A DNA stretch of 62,280 bases from positions 1 to 62,280 of the forward strand of contig ONAB01000015.1 in the NCBI GenBank assembly GCA_900315705.1, in the 5' to 3' direction. Origin of the DNA: an uncultured Bacteroidales bacterium (GTDB taxonomy: Bacteria; Bacteroidota; Bacteroidia; Bacteroidales; WCHB1-69). Numbering within the stretch: the stretch's first letter is position 1; each line of letters starts with the position of its first letter. Below are positions 29,309-37,686 of the stretch, piece by piece. The notes beneath the pieces are model-generated. The model was not told the origin of the DNA, did no database searches, and was given only the letters and a program-made list of their open reading frames with translations. Both the position numbers and the translations under genes were made by a program.

Positions 29309-30763
29309 TTACAGCCCTAAAACCTGATTGTAGAGCGGGAATTCTATTTTGTTGTGCGGGAAATCCTTGTTTCCTACCTTGATGGTGACCTGTCCGCCGT
29401 TCACTTTCAGGTCCTTGACGCGGATGCGCTTCAGATGCCCCACCTTGTCCTTGTAGGTCACACTGTTGAGATGAAACATATACAAGCGGTTGGTCTGCTC
29501 CAGGATGTTGACGGTCGATTTGGTGATGGTGATGTTGGGCAGGCACTTCTTGGCCAGCTCGGGACGGCTGTTGCGGGTGTCCGACAGCGTGCGCGCGTCC
29601 ACGATGTAGTTGCGGCGGTTGTTGATGTTGAAGACACAGCTCTTGAACTCCACATCAAAGGGGGTGAAGGCGTTGTAGTTGGACTCGATAAGCACCGGCA
29701 CGTGGTTGTTGAAGATGCACTTTTCAAACGTCAGCTGCCCATAGAAGGAGGAGAACTGGTTGTAGAGGTTGTTGAAGATGCAGTTGCGGATGGTGACGTC
29801 GCGCCCGTAGCAGTGGATGTCGTAACGGTTGATGTCGCAATTGTCCAGCTTCGCCACGTTGATGTTGTTGGTGCCGAAGATGCCCCATTTCGACTGGCTG
29901 GTGAGGTGGATGATTTCCGAGTTCCAGACGTTGTCCATCAGGATGCCGTAGCCGTAGCGGTCGGTGCGCGAGTAGGTGCCGTTGATGCGGATGTGGTCGA
30001 GCGTCACCTTTGCGCAGTCGTTGACCTGGATGACCCCGTCGGCGGTGAGATTGCTCTCCGGCGTGTTGACGATGATGTCGCACAACTCCACATTGTACTG
30101 GTTCTGTATGTCAAAACAATAAGTTTTGTATTTGGAACTCTTGTCGCGGTTGATGGTGATGCCCGAGACCACTTTCACATAATCGGTGACAGGGCAGAAG
30201 TGTGCGGAGGGCCGCGATTCCGGCGTGTTGTAGGGCATTATGGGCCGGTTCTGGGCCTTGCCATTCTCCACGTAGAGGATGTCCTTCCGGAAATGCCCGT
30301 ACTTGTAGCCCTGCCGCTGGTCCACCCAAAGACTGTCGTCTCTCAGGATGAGGAGGTAATTGCCCGTGCGCAACTCCTTCACCGACTCGAAATGCCCCTT
30401 GTCGATAAGCTCCTTGTCCACCACAATGCTGTCGGCAGGCTGCACCATCTCGAAAAGGAAGAAATGCTTGCTGTTGTTCTTGACATTCAGCACCAGGTTC
30501 TTGAAGAGGTTGTAAGAGGTGAGCGGGATGGGCTTGGCGTCGGCGGGAATCTCGATGTCGAGTTTGTCCACTCCGTCGTAATTCACATCCACGCCTAACT
30601 CAAGGGCCGCCACGTGGGTGTTGTAAAGGGCATAGAAGCGCTCCACATCCGTTTTGGCCTCATCCAACCCGTACCAGCAAGGTGAAACGGGCTCTTTTTG
30701 CTCCTGTCCCTGACAAATGCTTACGGACATAAGTAATATGATGATAGTTAATAATTTACGCAT
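29309..30763 (-). CDS. Secreted right-handed beta-helix (pectate-lyase-fold) protein
   Basis: This 484-residue protein has a signal peptide (MRKLLTIIILLMSVSICQGQ). From about residue 190 it shows repeating NxxI/VxNCxF-type rungs (NVELCDIIV, CAKVTLDHIRI, KLDNCDINRYD, VTIRNCIFNN, LTFEKCIFNN, VEFKSCVFNI), the pattern of a right-handed parallel beta-helix. Such folds occur in polysaccharide lyases and epimerases, but no catalytic set is evident. No T9SS domain or lipobox, so it is probably periplasmic. It starts 35 bp after the nucleotide-sugar dehydrogenase on the same strand, so it may act on the polysaccharide made by that cluster. Confidence 0.78.
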   Translation of the reverse strand: MRKLLTIIILLMSVSICQGQEQKEPVSPCWYGLDEAKTDVERFYALYNTHVAALELGVDVNYDGVDKLDIEIPADAKPIPLTSYNLFKNLVLNVKNNSKHFFLFEMVQPADSIVVDKELIDKGHFESVKELRTGNYLLILRDDSLWVDQRQGYKYGHFRKDILYVENGKAQNRPIMPYNTPESRPSAHFCPVTDYVKVVSGITINRDKSSKYKTYCFDIQNQYNVELCDIIVNTPESNLTADGVIQVNDCAKVTLDHIRINGTYSRTDRYGYGILMDNVWNSEIIHLTSQSKWGIFGTNNINVAKLDNCDINRYDIHCYGRDVTIRNCIFNNLYNQFSSFYGQLTFEKCIFNNHVPVLIESNYNAFTPFDVEFKSCVFNINNRRNYIVDARTLSDTRNSRPELAKKCLPNITITKSTVNILEQTNRLYMFHLNSVTYKDKVGHLKRIRVKDLKVNGGQVTIKVGNKDFPHNKIEFPLYNQVLGL

Positions 30764-30798
30764 ATATTCTTTTCCTTGGATAAAAAAGAAGGAAGAAA

Positions 30799-32076
30799 TT
30801 ACAGTCTGCCGTCCACAATGTCGCGGGGCAAAATACCCTTCACGTCATACACGACGCCGCCCTCCCTGACGAGATTGCGGACATCCAGTTCAAGGAACTC
30901 TTTGTGTGCCACGGCGAGGATGACTGCGTCGTAGAGTGGAGAGTTGAGAGTGGAGAGTTGAGAGTGGACGGGGATGCCGTACTCGTGGAGCACGTGGTCG
31001 CTGTTGGCCCACGGGTCGTAGATGGTGATGTTGGGGGTGTATTCGAGCAGCGTGTGGTAGATGTCCACCACTTTGGTGTTGCGGATGTCGGGGCAGTTCT
31101 CCTTGAAGGTGACGCCGAGGATGAGGATTTTGGCATCCTTGACCATCACGCCCTTCTTGTTCATACACTTGACGGTCTGGTTGGCCACGTAGGCACCCAT
31201 ACCGTCGTTGAGGCGGCGGGCGTTGCTCATCACGCGGGGCAGCACGCCATACACCTGGGCCTTCTGGATGAGGTAGTAGGGATCCACGCTGATGCAGTGG
31301 CCGCCCACGAGTCCCGGACTGAGCTTGATGAAGTTCCATTTGGAGGCGGCGGCCTCGATGACATCGTGCGTGTCGATGCCCATCGCGTTGAAGATCTTGG
31401 CTAGCTCGTTCATAAAGGCGATGTTCACGTCGCGCTGCGAGTTCTCGATGATTTTGGAGGCCTCAGCCACCTTGATGGAGGGGGCCTTGTGCGTGCCGTT
31501 CACCAAGACGGAGTTATAGACGGCATCCACATAGTCGGCAATCTCCGGTGTGGAGCCGGAGGTGACCTTCCGGATCTTCTCGACGGTGTGCTGTTTGTCG
31601 CCGGGGTTGATGCGTTCGGGACTGTAGCCGGCGAAGAAGTCGGTGTTGAAAGTCAGCCCGCTGGTCTTTTCCACGACGGGGAGGCACTCCTCTTCGGTGA
31701 CGCCGGGATAGACGGTGCTCTCATAGACCACGACATCGCCCTTGGAGATGACCTTGCCCACGGTTTCCGACGCGCCCCACAGGGGCCGCAGGTCGGGGCG
31801 GTTGTTCTCATCCACGGGAGTGGGCACAGCCACCACGTAGAAGTTGCAGTCGTGGATGTCGTCCAAACAGGTGGTGCAGCGAAAGCCGTGTTGGGAGATG
31901 GCCTCCTGCAGCAGGGTGTCGTCCACCTCCAAGGTGGCGTCGTGCCCCGCCATTAAGGCATCCACGCGGGCTTGGTTCAGGTCGAAGCCCACAGTTGGGT
32001 ATTGGGTGGAAAAGAGGCGGGCTAAGGGCAGCCCGACATATCCGAGGCCGATGACGGCGATTTTGGTAGATTTCAT
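30799..32076 (-). CDS. Nucleotide-sugar dehydrogenase (TviB/WbpA type)
   Basis: This 425-residue UDP-sugar 6-dehydrogenase oxidises C6 of a UDP-hexose or UDP-HexNAc to the uronic acid with two NAD+. Features: Rossmann GxGYVG at 10-15, VAVPTPVDENNRPDL at 82-96, ESTVYPGVTEE, FAGYSPERINPGD and active-site Cys261 in VGGHCISVDPYYL. The pattern is nearer to UDP-GlcNAc/GalNAc dehydrogenases (TviB, WbpA) than to UDP-glucose dehydrogenase. Residues 371-381 (HSQLSTLNSPL) are encoded by a heptad DNA repeat and look like an insertion. It lies 32 bp after galE. Confidence 0.92.
   Translation of the reverse strand: MKSTKIAVIGLGYVGLPLARLFSTQYPTVGFDLNQARVDALMAGHDATLEVDDTLLQEAISQHGFRCTTCLDDIHDCNFYVVAVPTPVDENNRPDLRPLWGASETVGKVISKGDVVVYESTVYPGVTEEECLPVVEKTSGLTFNTDFFAGYSPERINPGDKQHTVEKIRKVTSGSTPEIADYVDAVYNSVLVNGTHKAPSIKVAEASKIIENSQRDVNIAFMNELAKIFNAMGIDTHDVIEAAASKWNFIKLSPGLVGGHCISVDPYYLIQKAQVYGVLPRVMSNARRLNDGMGAYVANQTVKCMNKKGVMVKDAKILILGVTFKENCPDIRNTKVVDIYHTLLEYTPNITIYDPWANSDHVLHEYGIPVHSQLSTLNSPLYDAVILAVAHKEFLELDVRNLVREGGVVYDVKGILPRDIVDGRL
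30934..30968. repeat. In-frame heptad repeat inside the nucleotide-sugar dehydrogenase gene
   Basis: Five phased 7-bp units alternate GAGTGGA and GAGTTGA. They encode the non-conserved residues between the NAD-binding C-terminal strands (PVHS...LYDAVIL). The same unit occurs in the non-coding heptad block near 42512-42522. Confidence 0.75.
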
Positions 32077-32108
32077 TGTTATGGGTTATTCGGTTATAAG
32101 ATATTCGA

Positions 32109-33122
32109 TTAAAAACCTTCGGGGTTTTGTTTTTGCCAGTTCCAGGAGTCGCGGCACATATCCTCCAGTCCGTATTGGGCGGTCCAGTGCAGTTCGCGGG
32201 CAGCCTTGGCGGGGTCGGAGTAGCAAGTGGCGATGTCGCCGGCGCGGCGGGGCATAATGCGGTAGGGAATCTTGACGCCGGTGCTCTTTTCGAAGGCCTT
32301 CACCACGTCCAAGACCGAGTAGCCCTGGCCGGTGCCGAGGTTATATATGGCCAAGCCGCAGTTGCGCTCAATGGCGGCGAGGGCAGCCACGTGCCCGCGG
32401 GCGAGGTCCACCACGTGGATGTAGTCGCGCACCCCCGTGCCGTCGGGCGTGTCATAGTCGTTGCCGAACACCCCCAGCTCGGGCCGCTTGCCCACGGCCA
32501 CTTGCGTGATGTAGGGCATCAGGTTGTTGGGAATGCCGTTGGGGTTCTCCCCGATGCGGCCGGAAGGATGCGCCCCGATGGGGTTGAAATAGCGCAGCAA
32601 CACGATGTTCCACACAGGGTCGGCCTTCTGAATGTCCATCATTATCTCCTCCAACATACTCTTGGTCTGCCCATAAGGGTTGGTGCAGTGCCCTTTCGGA
32701 CACTCCTCCGTGATGGGTATCACCGCCGGGTCGCCATAGACCGTGGCGGAGGAGGAGAAGATGAGGTTCTTGCATCCGTGCTGCCGCAACACATCCAGCA
32801 ACACCAAGGTGCCGCTGATGTTGTTCTCGTAGTACTCCCACGGCTTGGCCACCGACTCGCCCACGGCCTTGAGCCCCGCAAAGTGGATGCAGGCATCGCA
32901 CGGGTGCTCCGTCAGCACGCGGTCGAGGGCGGCACGGTCGCGGATGTCGGCCTTGAAAAAGGGAATCTCCGGCACTTTCACCAGCTCAGCTACCCGCTGC
33001 AGGGCTACAGGACTGGAGTTGCACAGGTTGTCCACCACCACCACTTCGTGTCCGGCATTGTAGAGTTCTATGATTGTGTGGGAGCCAATGAACCCGGCTC
33101 CTCCGGTGACTAATATCTTCAT
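32109..33122 (-). CDS. galE: UDP-glucose 4-epimerase
   Basis: This 337-residue extended short-chain dehydrogenase interconverts UDP-glucose and UDP-galactose (or the GlcNAc pair). It has TGGAGFIGSH at the N-terminus, the FAGLKAVGESV block, catalytic Ser/Tyr (FSSSATVYG and NPYGQTKSMLEE with YxxxK) and the late NLGTGQGYSVLDVV and GRRAGDI-type (PRRAGDIATCY) blocks. The ATG at 33122 begins exactly at the Rossmann strand (MKILVTGGAG). It has its own -7 element in the 38-bp gap after the ATP-grasp gene and supplies precursors to the surrounding polysaccharide cluster. Confidence 0.95.
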   Translation of the reverse strand: MKILVTGGAGFIGSHTIIELYNAGHEVVVVDNLCNSSPVALQRVAELVKVPEIPFFKADIRDRAALDRVLTEHPCDACIHFAGLKAVGESVAKPWEYYENNISGTLVLLDVLRQHGCKNLIFSSSATVYGDPAVIPITEECPKGHCTNPYGQTKSMLEEIMMDIQKADPVWNIVLLRYFNPIGAHPSGRIGENPNGIPNNLMPYITQVAVGKRPELGVFGNDYDTPDGTGVRDYIHVVDLARGHVAALAAIERNCGLAIYNLGTGQGYSVLDVVKAFEKSTGVKIPYRIMPRRAGDIATCYSDPAKAARELHWTAQYGLEDMCRDSWNWQKQNPEGF

Positions 33123-33146
33123 TGTATGTTGTGTTAAAAAATCTTG

Positions 33147-33154
33147 CAAAAATA
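33147..33154 (-). promoter_or_regulatory. -7 element for galE
   Basis: TATTTTTG on the minus strand, 24 bases before the galE ATG. It suggests an internal start separating galE and the dehydrogenase from the ATP-grasp genes. Confidence 0.5.
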
Positions 33155-33160
33155 GTGTTT

Positions 33161-34300
33161 TTATAGCATTCCTTCGTAATGATTGTACGTTTGGCTGGTG
33201 GGCTTGATGAGCTCCAGCACATTGATGCCGAAAATCTCCTCGGCACTCTCTTTCAGCTTCTGCTTGACGCCCACCTTGAGCGGGGCTTGGAGGCCGCCGT
33301 CGAAGTCGGGGGCGTGGTTGCCCTCAATGAGCTCAATGCGGCCGTCGGCGAGCGGACAGAGGTCCCAGCCGGCGAAGCGGAGGTCGGGCATCACCTGCGC
33401 AGCTTTTCTGCAGGTCTCCACAATCTGCTCCCAATAGGGGATGGTGAACCCCACAATGGGCACGTCCGTGTCGGGATGGCGCTCGTAACGGTGGTTGTGT
33501 GCGTCGATGGCGGGCGTGTCAATGCACCCCGTCTCGGGATTGATGGGGGCGAAGACGCCGCCCGCGTGGGTGTTGTCGATGACACTGCCGCCCGCGCCCA
33601 TCCGCAAGAGGGCCCCGAATACGGCGAACTTGTCGCCTTGGGAAAGCGTGACCACCCGGATGGTGTTGAGCGAGGCGGGATGCAGCTGCTCTATGGGCTC
33701 GCAGGCCCGCACGCACTCCTCCAACAGCAGGTGCTGGTCGCGACAACGGGCATACAGGGCTTCCCAATCCTGCACTTCACTGGCGCAGATCTTGAAGATG
33801 CCCTCGCCGCAGGTGCCGTCCGGTGGCTTGGCGATGACGTCGTGCGACTCCACGAAGGCGCGGAACTCCTCCATTGAACATCTGTCGGCCATTCGCCACT
33901 CGCGGTGCACAAAAGGCGCGAAGCGTTCCAGGAAGGCGGTCTTGTTGCGGAAGGTCTGGCGCACCTCGCGGGTGACGATTTTGCGGTAGATGCACTGCAT
34001 CTCCGAGCGGGAGATGAAGGCGTCGCGCGCCGCCTCGTCGAGTTTCCAGTATTCGTAGCCGTACATATACTCCTGGTAGGTGACGCGATGGCGGCGCAGG
34101 GCCTCCTTGTAGTCGGCAAACGTGCCGTGCGGGGCGCCCTTGCCGAACTGCTGCCGCGCCTCGCGGGTGAAAATACGCTTCTCTTCTTCGCGGATGCGCG
34201 TCTCCTGTAACCACGCCCAACGCAGCATCTTCTCGTAGAGCGCTGTCTGCTTGAAGATGTGATAGAGGGCGTTGCGGTTTTGGACGGGTTGCGTGGCCAT
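33161..34300 (-). CDS. Sugar-transfer-associated ATP-grasp protein (copy 1)
   Basis: This 379-residue protein belongs to the ATP-grasp family found in polysaccharide clusters (ATPgrasp_ST). Key parts: nucleotide-binding Lys and Gly-rich loop in IAKPPDGTCGEGIFKI, the family block ASLNTIRVVTL, RMGAGGSVIDNTHAGGV, GWDLCPLADGRIELIEGN with the metal-binding Glu and Asn. ATP-grasp enzymes activate a carboxylate as acylphosphate and join it to an amine or thiol; the substrates here are unknown. The ATG at 34300 (MATQPVQNRN) lies 2 bp after the stop of copy 2; the frame is open further upstream but that part is shadow. It is the most divergent of the three copies. Confidence 0.9.
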   Translation of the reverse strand: MATQPVQNRNALYHIFKQTALYEKMLRWAWLQETRIREEEKRIFTREARQQFGKGAPHGTFADYKEALRRHRVTYQEYMYGYEYWKLDEAARDAFISRSEMQCIYRKIVTREVRQTFRNKTAFLERFAPFVHREWRMADRCSMEEFRAFVESHDVIAKPPDGTCGEGIFKICASEVQDWEALYARCRDQHLLLEECVRACEPIEQLHPASLNTIRVVTLSQGDKFAVFGALLRMGAGGSVIDNTHAGGVFAPINPETGCIDTPAIDAHNHRYERHPDTDVPIVGFTIPYWEQIVETCRKAAQVMPDLRFAGWDLCPLADGRIELIEGNHAPDFDGGLQAPLKVGVKQKLKESAEEIFGINVLELIKPTSQTYNHYEGML

Positions 34301-34302
34301 AG

Positions 34303-35394
34303 CTACCAGTTGGGGTTTTGATGGTTGGGTCTTTGCATCAGCTCGCGGATGATGCTTTCCGTATGTTCGCCGAAGGCGGGACCGTTGGCCGACTGGCTCA
34401 ACTCGGTGCAGATGTTCCATTCGATGAGCACGGGCTCGCCGCTCTCCTCGATGGCCACGTCCCAGCCGATGAGGTTGAAGAAGGGCAACTGCAGGTGCAG
34501 GCGCTTCACGGTCTCCACGGCCTCGTGGTAAGAGGGCACGGCGTACCCCTCGAGGGTGATGCCGCTGTCGGTCTTCTCCACGTTGTCGGCGCCTACGTTG
34601 CCGAAAGCGTAACGGGCCAGCGTGCCGTCGGGGTTGATCTTGGCGCTGATGCCGCCGGCACTCTCGTTGTCGATGTCGCTGCCCGCGCGCCCGATGCGGA
34701 TAACGGTGTAGAGCACGATAATCTCCATACCTCTGCGGTAGGTGAAGATGCGGATGGTGTTCACCGACGAGTCGTTGAGGGCGTTCATCCGCTCGTGTTG
34801 GTGTACGCGGCGCTGTATCAGGAAGTCCTCCTTGTAGCGGTCGAAGAGTTTCCCGATGGTGAGCCCGTCCACATTGGTGACGCCATCTCGCACGGTCAGG
34901 CGGTGCACGCCGTCGCCGTGACTCTCCAACGAGGGCTTGATGATGACATCGTCCAAGTTCTGGGCGAAGGCGACGGCCTCCTCTTTGGTCACGGGCTTGC
35001 CGCCCACATAGAAGTAGCCGTTCATATTCTTCAACAGGGTTTCCGGATGCTTCACGTCGGGCAGATAGACCTCCGCCATATTCTTGTCGGCGTAGGCGTC
35101 GCGGTAGCCGTAGCGGTTGGCGCGGTAGAGCAGGGTGGCCTTGTAGAGGCTTGTCGGCAGGTATTTCTTCGAGTAGATGCCGGTACGCGAGTAGAGGAAC
35201 TTGTGCCATACCAGCGGGATGCGCTCGCCGGTGAGCTCCTTGTAGAAGGCACGGATCTCCTTTTTCTGGGCACGCGTCAGCGTCTTCTTGCCCTCCAGAC
35301 GGTCGTATTTGGCCTTCAAGGGCTTATAGAAATATCGGATAACCCTTTGTTTCTGTATCTTATCAATGATTTTTTTGATGGTTTGTTTCAACAT
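34303..35394 (-). CDS. Sugar-transfer-associated ATP-grasp protein (copy 2)
   Basis: This 363-residue paralogue has the same blocks as its neighbours: VIIKPSLESHGDGVHRL (nucleotide loop), DSSVNTIRIFTY, IRIGRAGSDIDNESAGG and LIGWDVAIEESGEPVLIEWN (Glu and Asn metal ligands). The N-terminal ~80 residues are basic and helical and differ from copies 1 and 3. No signal peptide or membrane helix, so it should act in the cytoplasm. It sits 18 bp after copy 3 and 2 bp before copy 1. Divergence in the N-terminal part suggests different acceptors or partners. Confidence 0.9.
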   Translation of the reverse strand: MLKQTIKKIIDKIQKQRVIRYFYKPLKAKYDRLEGKKTLTRAQKKEIRAFYKELTGERIPLVWHKFLYSRTGIYSKKYLPTSLYKATLLYRANRYGYRDAYADKNMAEVYLPDVKHPETLLKNMNGYFYVGGKPVTKEEAVAFAQNLDDVIIKPSLESHGDGVHRLTVRDGVTNVDGLTIGKLFDRYKEDFLIQRRVHQHERMNALNDSSVNTIRIFTYRRGMEIIVLYTVIRIGRAGSDIDNESAGGISAKINPDGTLARYAFGNVGADNVEKTDSGITLEGYAVPSYHEAVETVKRLHLQLPFFNLIGWDVAIEESGEPVLIEWNICTELSQSANGPAFGEHTESIIRELMQRPNHQNPNW

Positions 35395-35412
35395 AGAGAA
35401 GGATATGACAAA

Positions 35413-36573
35413 TTATTGTGAGATAATATGTTGGAGATGCCGATTGCTCAGTTGTTGCGGTATTCTTCCGAAATAGGGGAAAGGGATGATGCCGTCGCGC
35501 ACCTGCTGCTCCCAGGCTTGGTAGCATTGGCGGATGTCGGGGCGCCAGCCGCGGCGTATGAAGTACTGCCCCGTGCGGTCCCACAGGTCGTTGACCTCGA
35601 TCACGAGCGGCCCCTCGTCGGTGATGGCGATGTCCCAGCCGGCCACACGGCAGTAGGGGAGCGCCTGCTGGAAGCGGCACACCTCGGCCTTGATTGCGTC
35701 CCAGTGTTCTATGGCCACACCGTTCAGCGGGGCGTTGCTGTCGGGATGGCGGTCGATATCGGTGACCTTCCGCCAGCCGTCGTACTGGATGGCGTACTGG
35801 AGTTTGCCGTTCTCGGTGTCAATGGCCACATCCACGTTGCCGCCGTCGCCGGCGTTATCTACAATGCTGCCCGCCCGCCCGATCTTGATGAAGGTGGCGA
35901 TTATCTTGACTTCATTGTCCGGGTAGAGGGCGGTCATAAAGCGCACGGTGTTTACCGAGGAGGGGTTGAAGGCGGCGAACTGCTGGGTTTGATGAATAAC
36001 ACTTTCAAAGATAAGAGGTTGCCGCTTGAGCATCGCCGACAGGGATGCTCTTTGGCCGTTATGGTCCAAGAAGGTGGCATCGTTGCCTGCGTATTGGATA
36101 TCCTGGATGAGGCGCACTCCCTCGCCGTGCGAGTTTTCGGTGGCCTTCACCACACAATCGGTCACCCCTTTGTTGCGCAGGATGCGCACCAGGCCGGCCA
36201 CGTCGTTGGCGATTTCATCGTTGGGGGCCACCACTCCTTCCGGCTGGTAGTAGGCATAAAGCAGGGCCTTGCGCACGCCAGTATTCTCCAACATCTTGTG
36301 GGTAAGATACTTGTTGCGCATCAGAATGTAGTATTTTTCCGGATTCAGCAGTTGCAGATAATGACGCTGTTCGTGTTTCCCAAGAAAATCGTTTCGGAAA
36401 GATTCCGACCGTTTTTCAAATTCAAACTCGTCGTACTCCTCCATCGTCAGTCCCTTCAGCCGGTACAGTTGGCAGTAGTCGCGGATGATGTGCAGCCGTT
36501 GGGCGGGGCTCTTGGCGCAGCGTCGGGCGAGCAGCAGCAGTTGGTGGCAGAAGGTGATGGCTTTGCGTATCAT
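35413..36573 (-). CDS. Sugar-transfer-associated ATP-grasp protein (copy 3)
   Basis: This 386-residue paralogue is the first ATP-grasp gene of the run. Blocks: CVVKATENSHGEGVRLI, NPSSVNTVRFMTAL, IKIGRAGSIVDNAGDGG and VAGWDIAITDEGPLVIEVND (Glu and Asn metal ligands). Copies 2 and 3 share the RAGS-DN block exactly, while copy 1 has GAGGSVIDN. It begins 6 bp after the acyltransferase gene, so the four genes are very likely one transcript from the promoter at 37346. Confidence 0.9.
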   Translation of the reverse strand: MIRKAITFCHQLLLLARRCAKSPAQRLHIIRDYCQLYRLKGLTMEEYDEFEFEKRSESFRNDFLGKHEQRHYLQLLNPEKYYILMRNKYLTHKMLENTGVRKALLYAYYQPEGVVAPNDEIANDVAGLVRILRNKGVTDCVVKATENSHGEGVRLIQDIQYAGNDATFLDHNGQRASLSAMLKRQPLIFESVIHQTQQFAAFNPSSVNTVRFMTALYPDNEVKIIATFIKIGRAGSIVDNAGDGGNVDVAIDTENGKLQYAIQYDGWRKVTDIDRHPDSNAPLNGVAIEHWDAIKAEVCRFQQALPYCRVAGWDIAITDEGPLVIEVNDLWDRTGQYFIRRGWRPDIRQCYQAWEQQVRDGIIPFPYFGRIPQQLSNRHLQHIISQ

Positions 36574-36579
36574 AATGCT

Positions 36580-37323
36580 TTAAAGATGGGTACGGTGATA
36601 ATGGTATTGTTGGTCCAGCTCTCTTTGCTGTTCCTCGTCCCAGATGCGGCGTATGCCAGTGGCTTTGAGGGTGGCGGGTGCGCCGGCGAGGAGCGAGTAG
36701 GGTTCTATGGAGGAGAAGTCTTTGTTTACCAAGCTGTTGGAGGCGATGATTACCTCTTGGGGCACCTGCGCGCCCTTGGCGATGGTGGTGCGGTTGCCGA
36801 TCCAGATGTTGCCGGCCAACAGCACGGGCTTGGTCAGCGGGGGTATGGCGTTGTCCTTCTCTATCAGTTGGATGTAGTGGAAGCTGCTGTCCATAATCTG
36901 CACGTCCCAGGCCATCCGCACGTTGTGGCCGATGGTGATTTTCTCGAAGCACATCACCTTGAAGTTGGTGCCGCAGTAGGTGCCGCCCGTGCCGAAGGAG
37001 AGCTCGGCGCCGTCGGCCACGAGCAGGTAGGAGCCGTGGGCGAACTTCATCCGTCCCGCGAAGGTGAGGGTGCCGTTGATGGTCCAGATGCTCTGTGGGA
37101 TGGCGGTGGCCACGTAGTAGTCGCGTTTGCCGATGATGATCATCTCGGCGCTAACCTGGTCGGGGAGCACGATGCGGCCGCGGGTGCCGCGGAGTTTGAA
37201 CCGTCCATAGACGAAAATCGGCAGTCGCACGGCCTGCCGCCAGGGCAGCATCTTGAAGTTGATGCGGAGCGTTTGCAGGATGTTGCACCGGAGGAAGCGT
37301 AGTATCAGTTTGATATAGGACAT
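36580..37323 (-). CDS. Hexapeptide-repeat acyltransferase (WbbJ-like)
   Basis: This 247-residue protein has a left-handed beta-helix of the LbH/maltose-acetyltransferase type in its second half (ITIGHNVRMAWDVQIMDSSFH, then GNIWIGNRTTIAKGAQVPQEVIIASNS). Such enzymes use acetyl-CoA to O-acetylate sugars. The catalytic His is likely the one in MDSSFHYIQL. The basic hydrophobic N-terminus (YIKLILRFLRCNILQTLRIN) may bind the membrane. I chose the ATG at 37323. It is the first gene of the ATP-grasp operon and probably acetylates the same glycan. Confidence 0.87.
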   Translation of the reverse strand: MSYIKLILRFLRCNILQTLRINFKMLPWRQAVRLPIFVYGRFKLRGTRGRIVLPDQVSAEMIIIGKRDYYVATAIPQSIWTINGTLTFAGRMKFAHGSYLLVADGAELSFGTGGTYCGTNFKVMCFEKITIGHNVRMAWDVQIMDSSFHYIQLIEKDNAIPPLTKPVLLAGNIWIGNRTTIAKGAQVPQEVIIASNSLVNKDFSSIEPYSLLAGAPATLKATGIRRIWDEEQQRELDQQYHYHRTHL

Positions 37324-37345
37324 ATATTCTGAAAAGAAAACGCGG

Positions 37346-37353
37346 CAAAGGTA
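37346..37353 (-). promoter_or_regulatory. -7 element of the acyltransferase/ATP-grasp operon
   Basis: TACCTTTG on the minus strand fits TAnnTTTG, 22 bases before the ATG at 37323. Confidence 0.58.
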
Positions 37354-37382
37354 CACAATTTTGGGCTATTTTTTCACATCGC

Positions 37383-37634
37383 CCGGAGATTCCGCTCAAC
37401 GCTGTCGCGTTTCGCGGAATGGTGTGCCGCAAGCGGGGAGAAGAAAGGGAGATGGGCGGCGGGCTGGGGCGTGCCGTTGCCGGAGCCTTTTCCCTCGCCG
37501 CCCATCTCCCCCTGTTCCCTCCGGCGGCCCCCGCCATTCCGCTGCGAACGCAGTGAGCGGCGGAATCCCCTGCATCCTTGGCAGGACCTAGCCGTGGCGA
37601 ACGCAGTAGAGCCGCCACATTGTGACGGCTCTAC
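37383..37634. repeat. Repeat module A plus hairpin module B (copy 1)
   Basis: A GC-rich module of ~223 bp starting CCGGAGATTCCGCTCAAC is followed directly by a 29-bp hairpin (37606-37634, stem GTAGAGCCG/CGGCTCTAC around CCACATTGTGA). Near-identical copies lie at 60087-60339 and 60684-60938; a truncated module A lies at 42997-43100. Frames inside it are not protein-like. It fills most of the 363-bp gap between the acyltransferase and the lipoprotein gene. Confidence 0.88.
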
Positions 37635-37686
37635 TTTTCTACACCCTGTCGAAAAATCCAATTATAATGATAAAGGAATGTCAATT

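Noticed and set aside
33161-35209. 682-codon open frame covering ATP-grasp copies 1 and part of 2
   Set aside because: Only the last 379 codons (from 34300) are protein-like; the upstream part is an Arg-rich shadow of copy 2 in another frame, so this is not a fusion.
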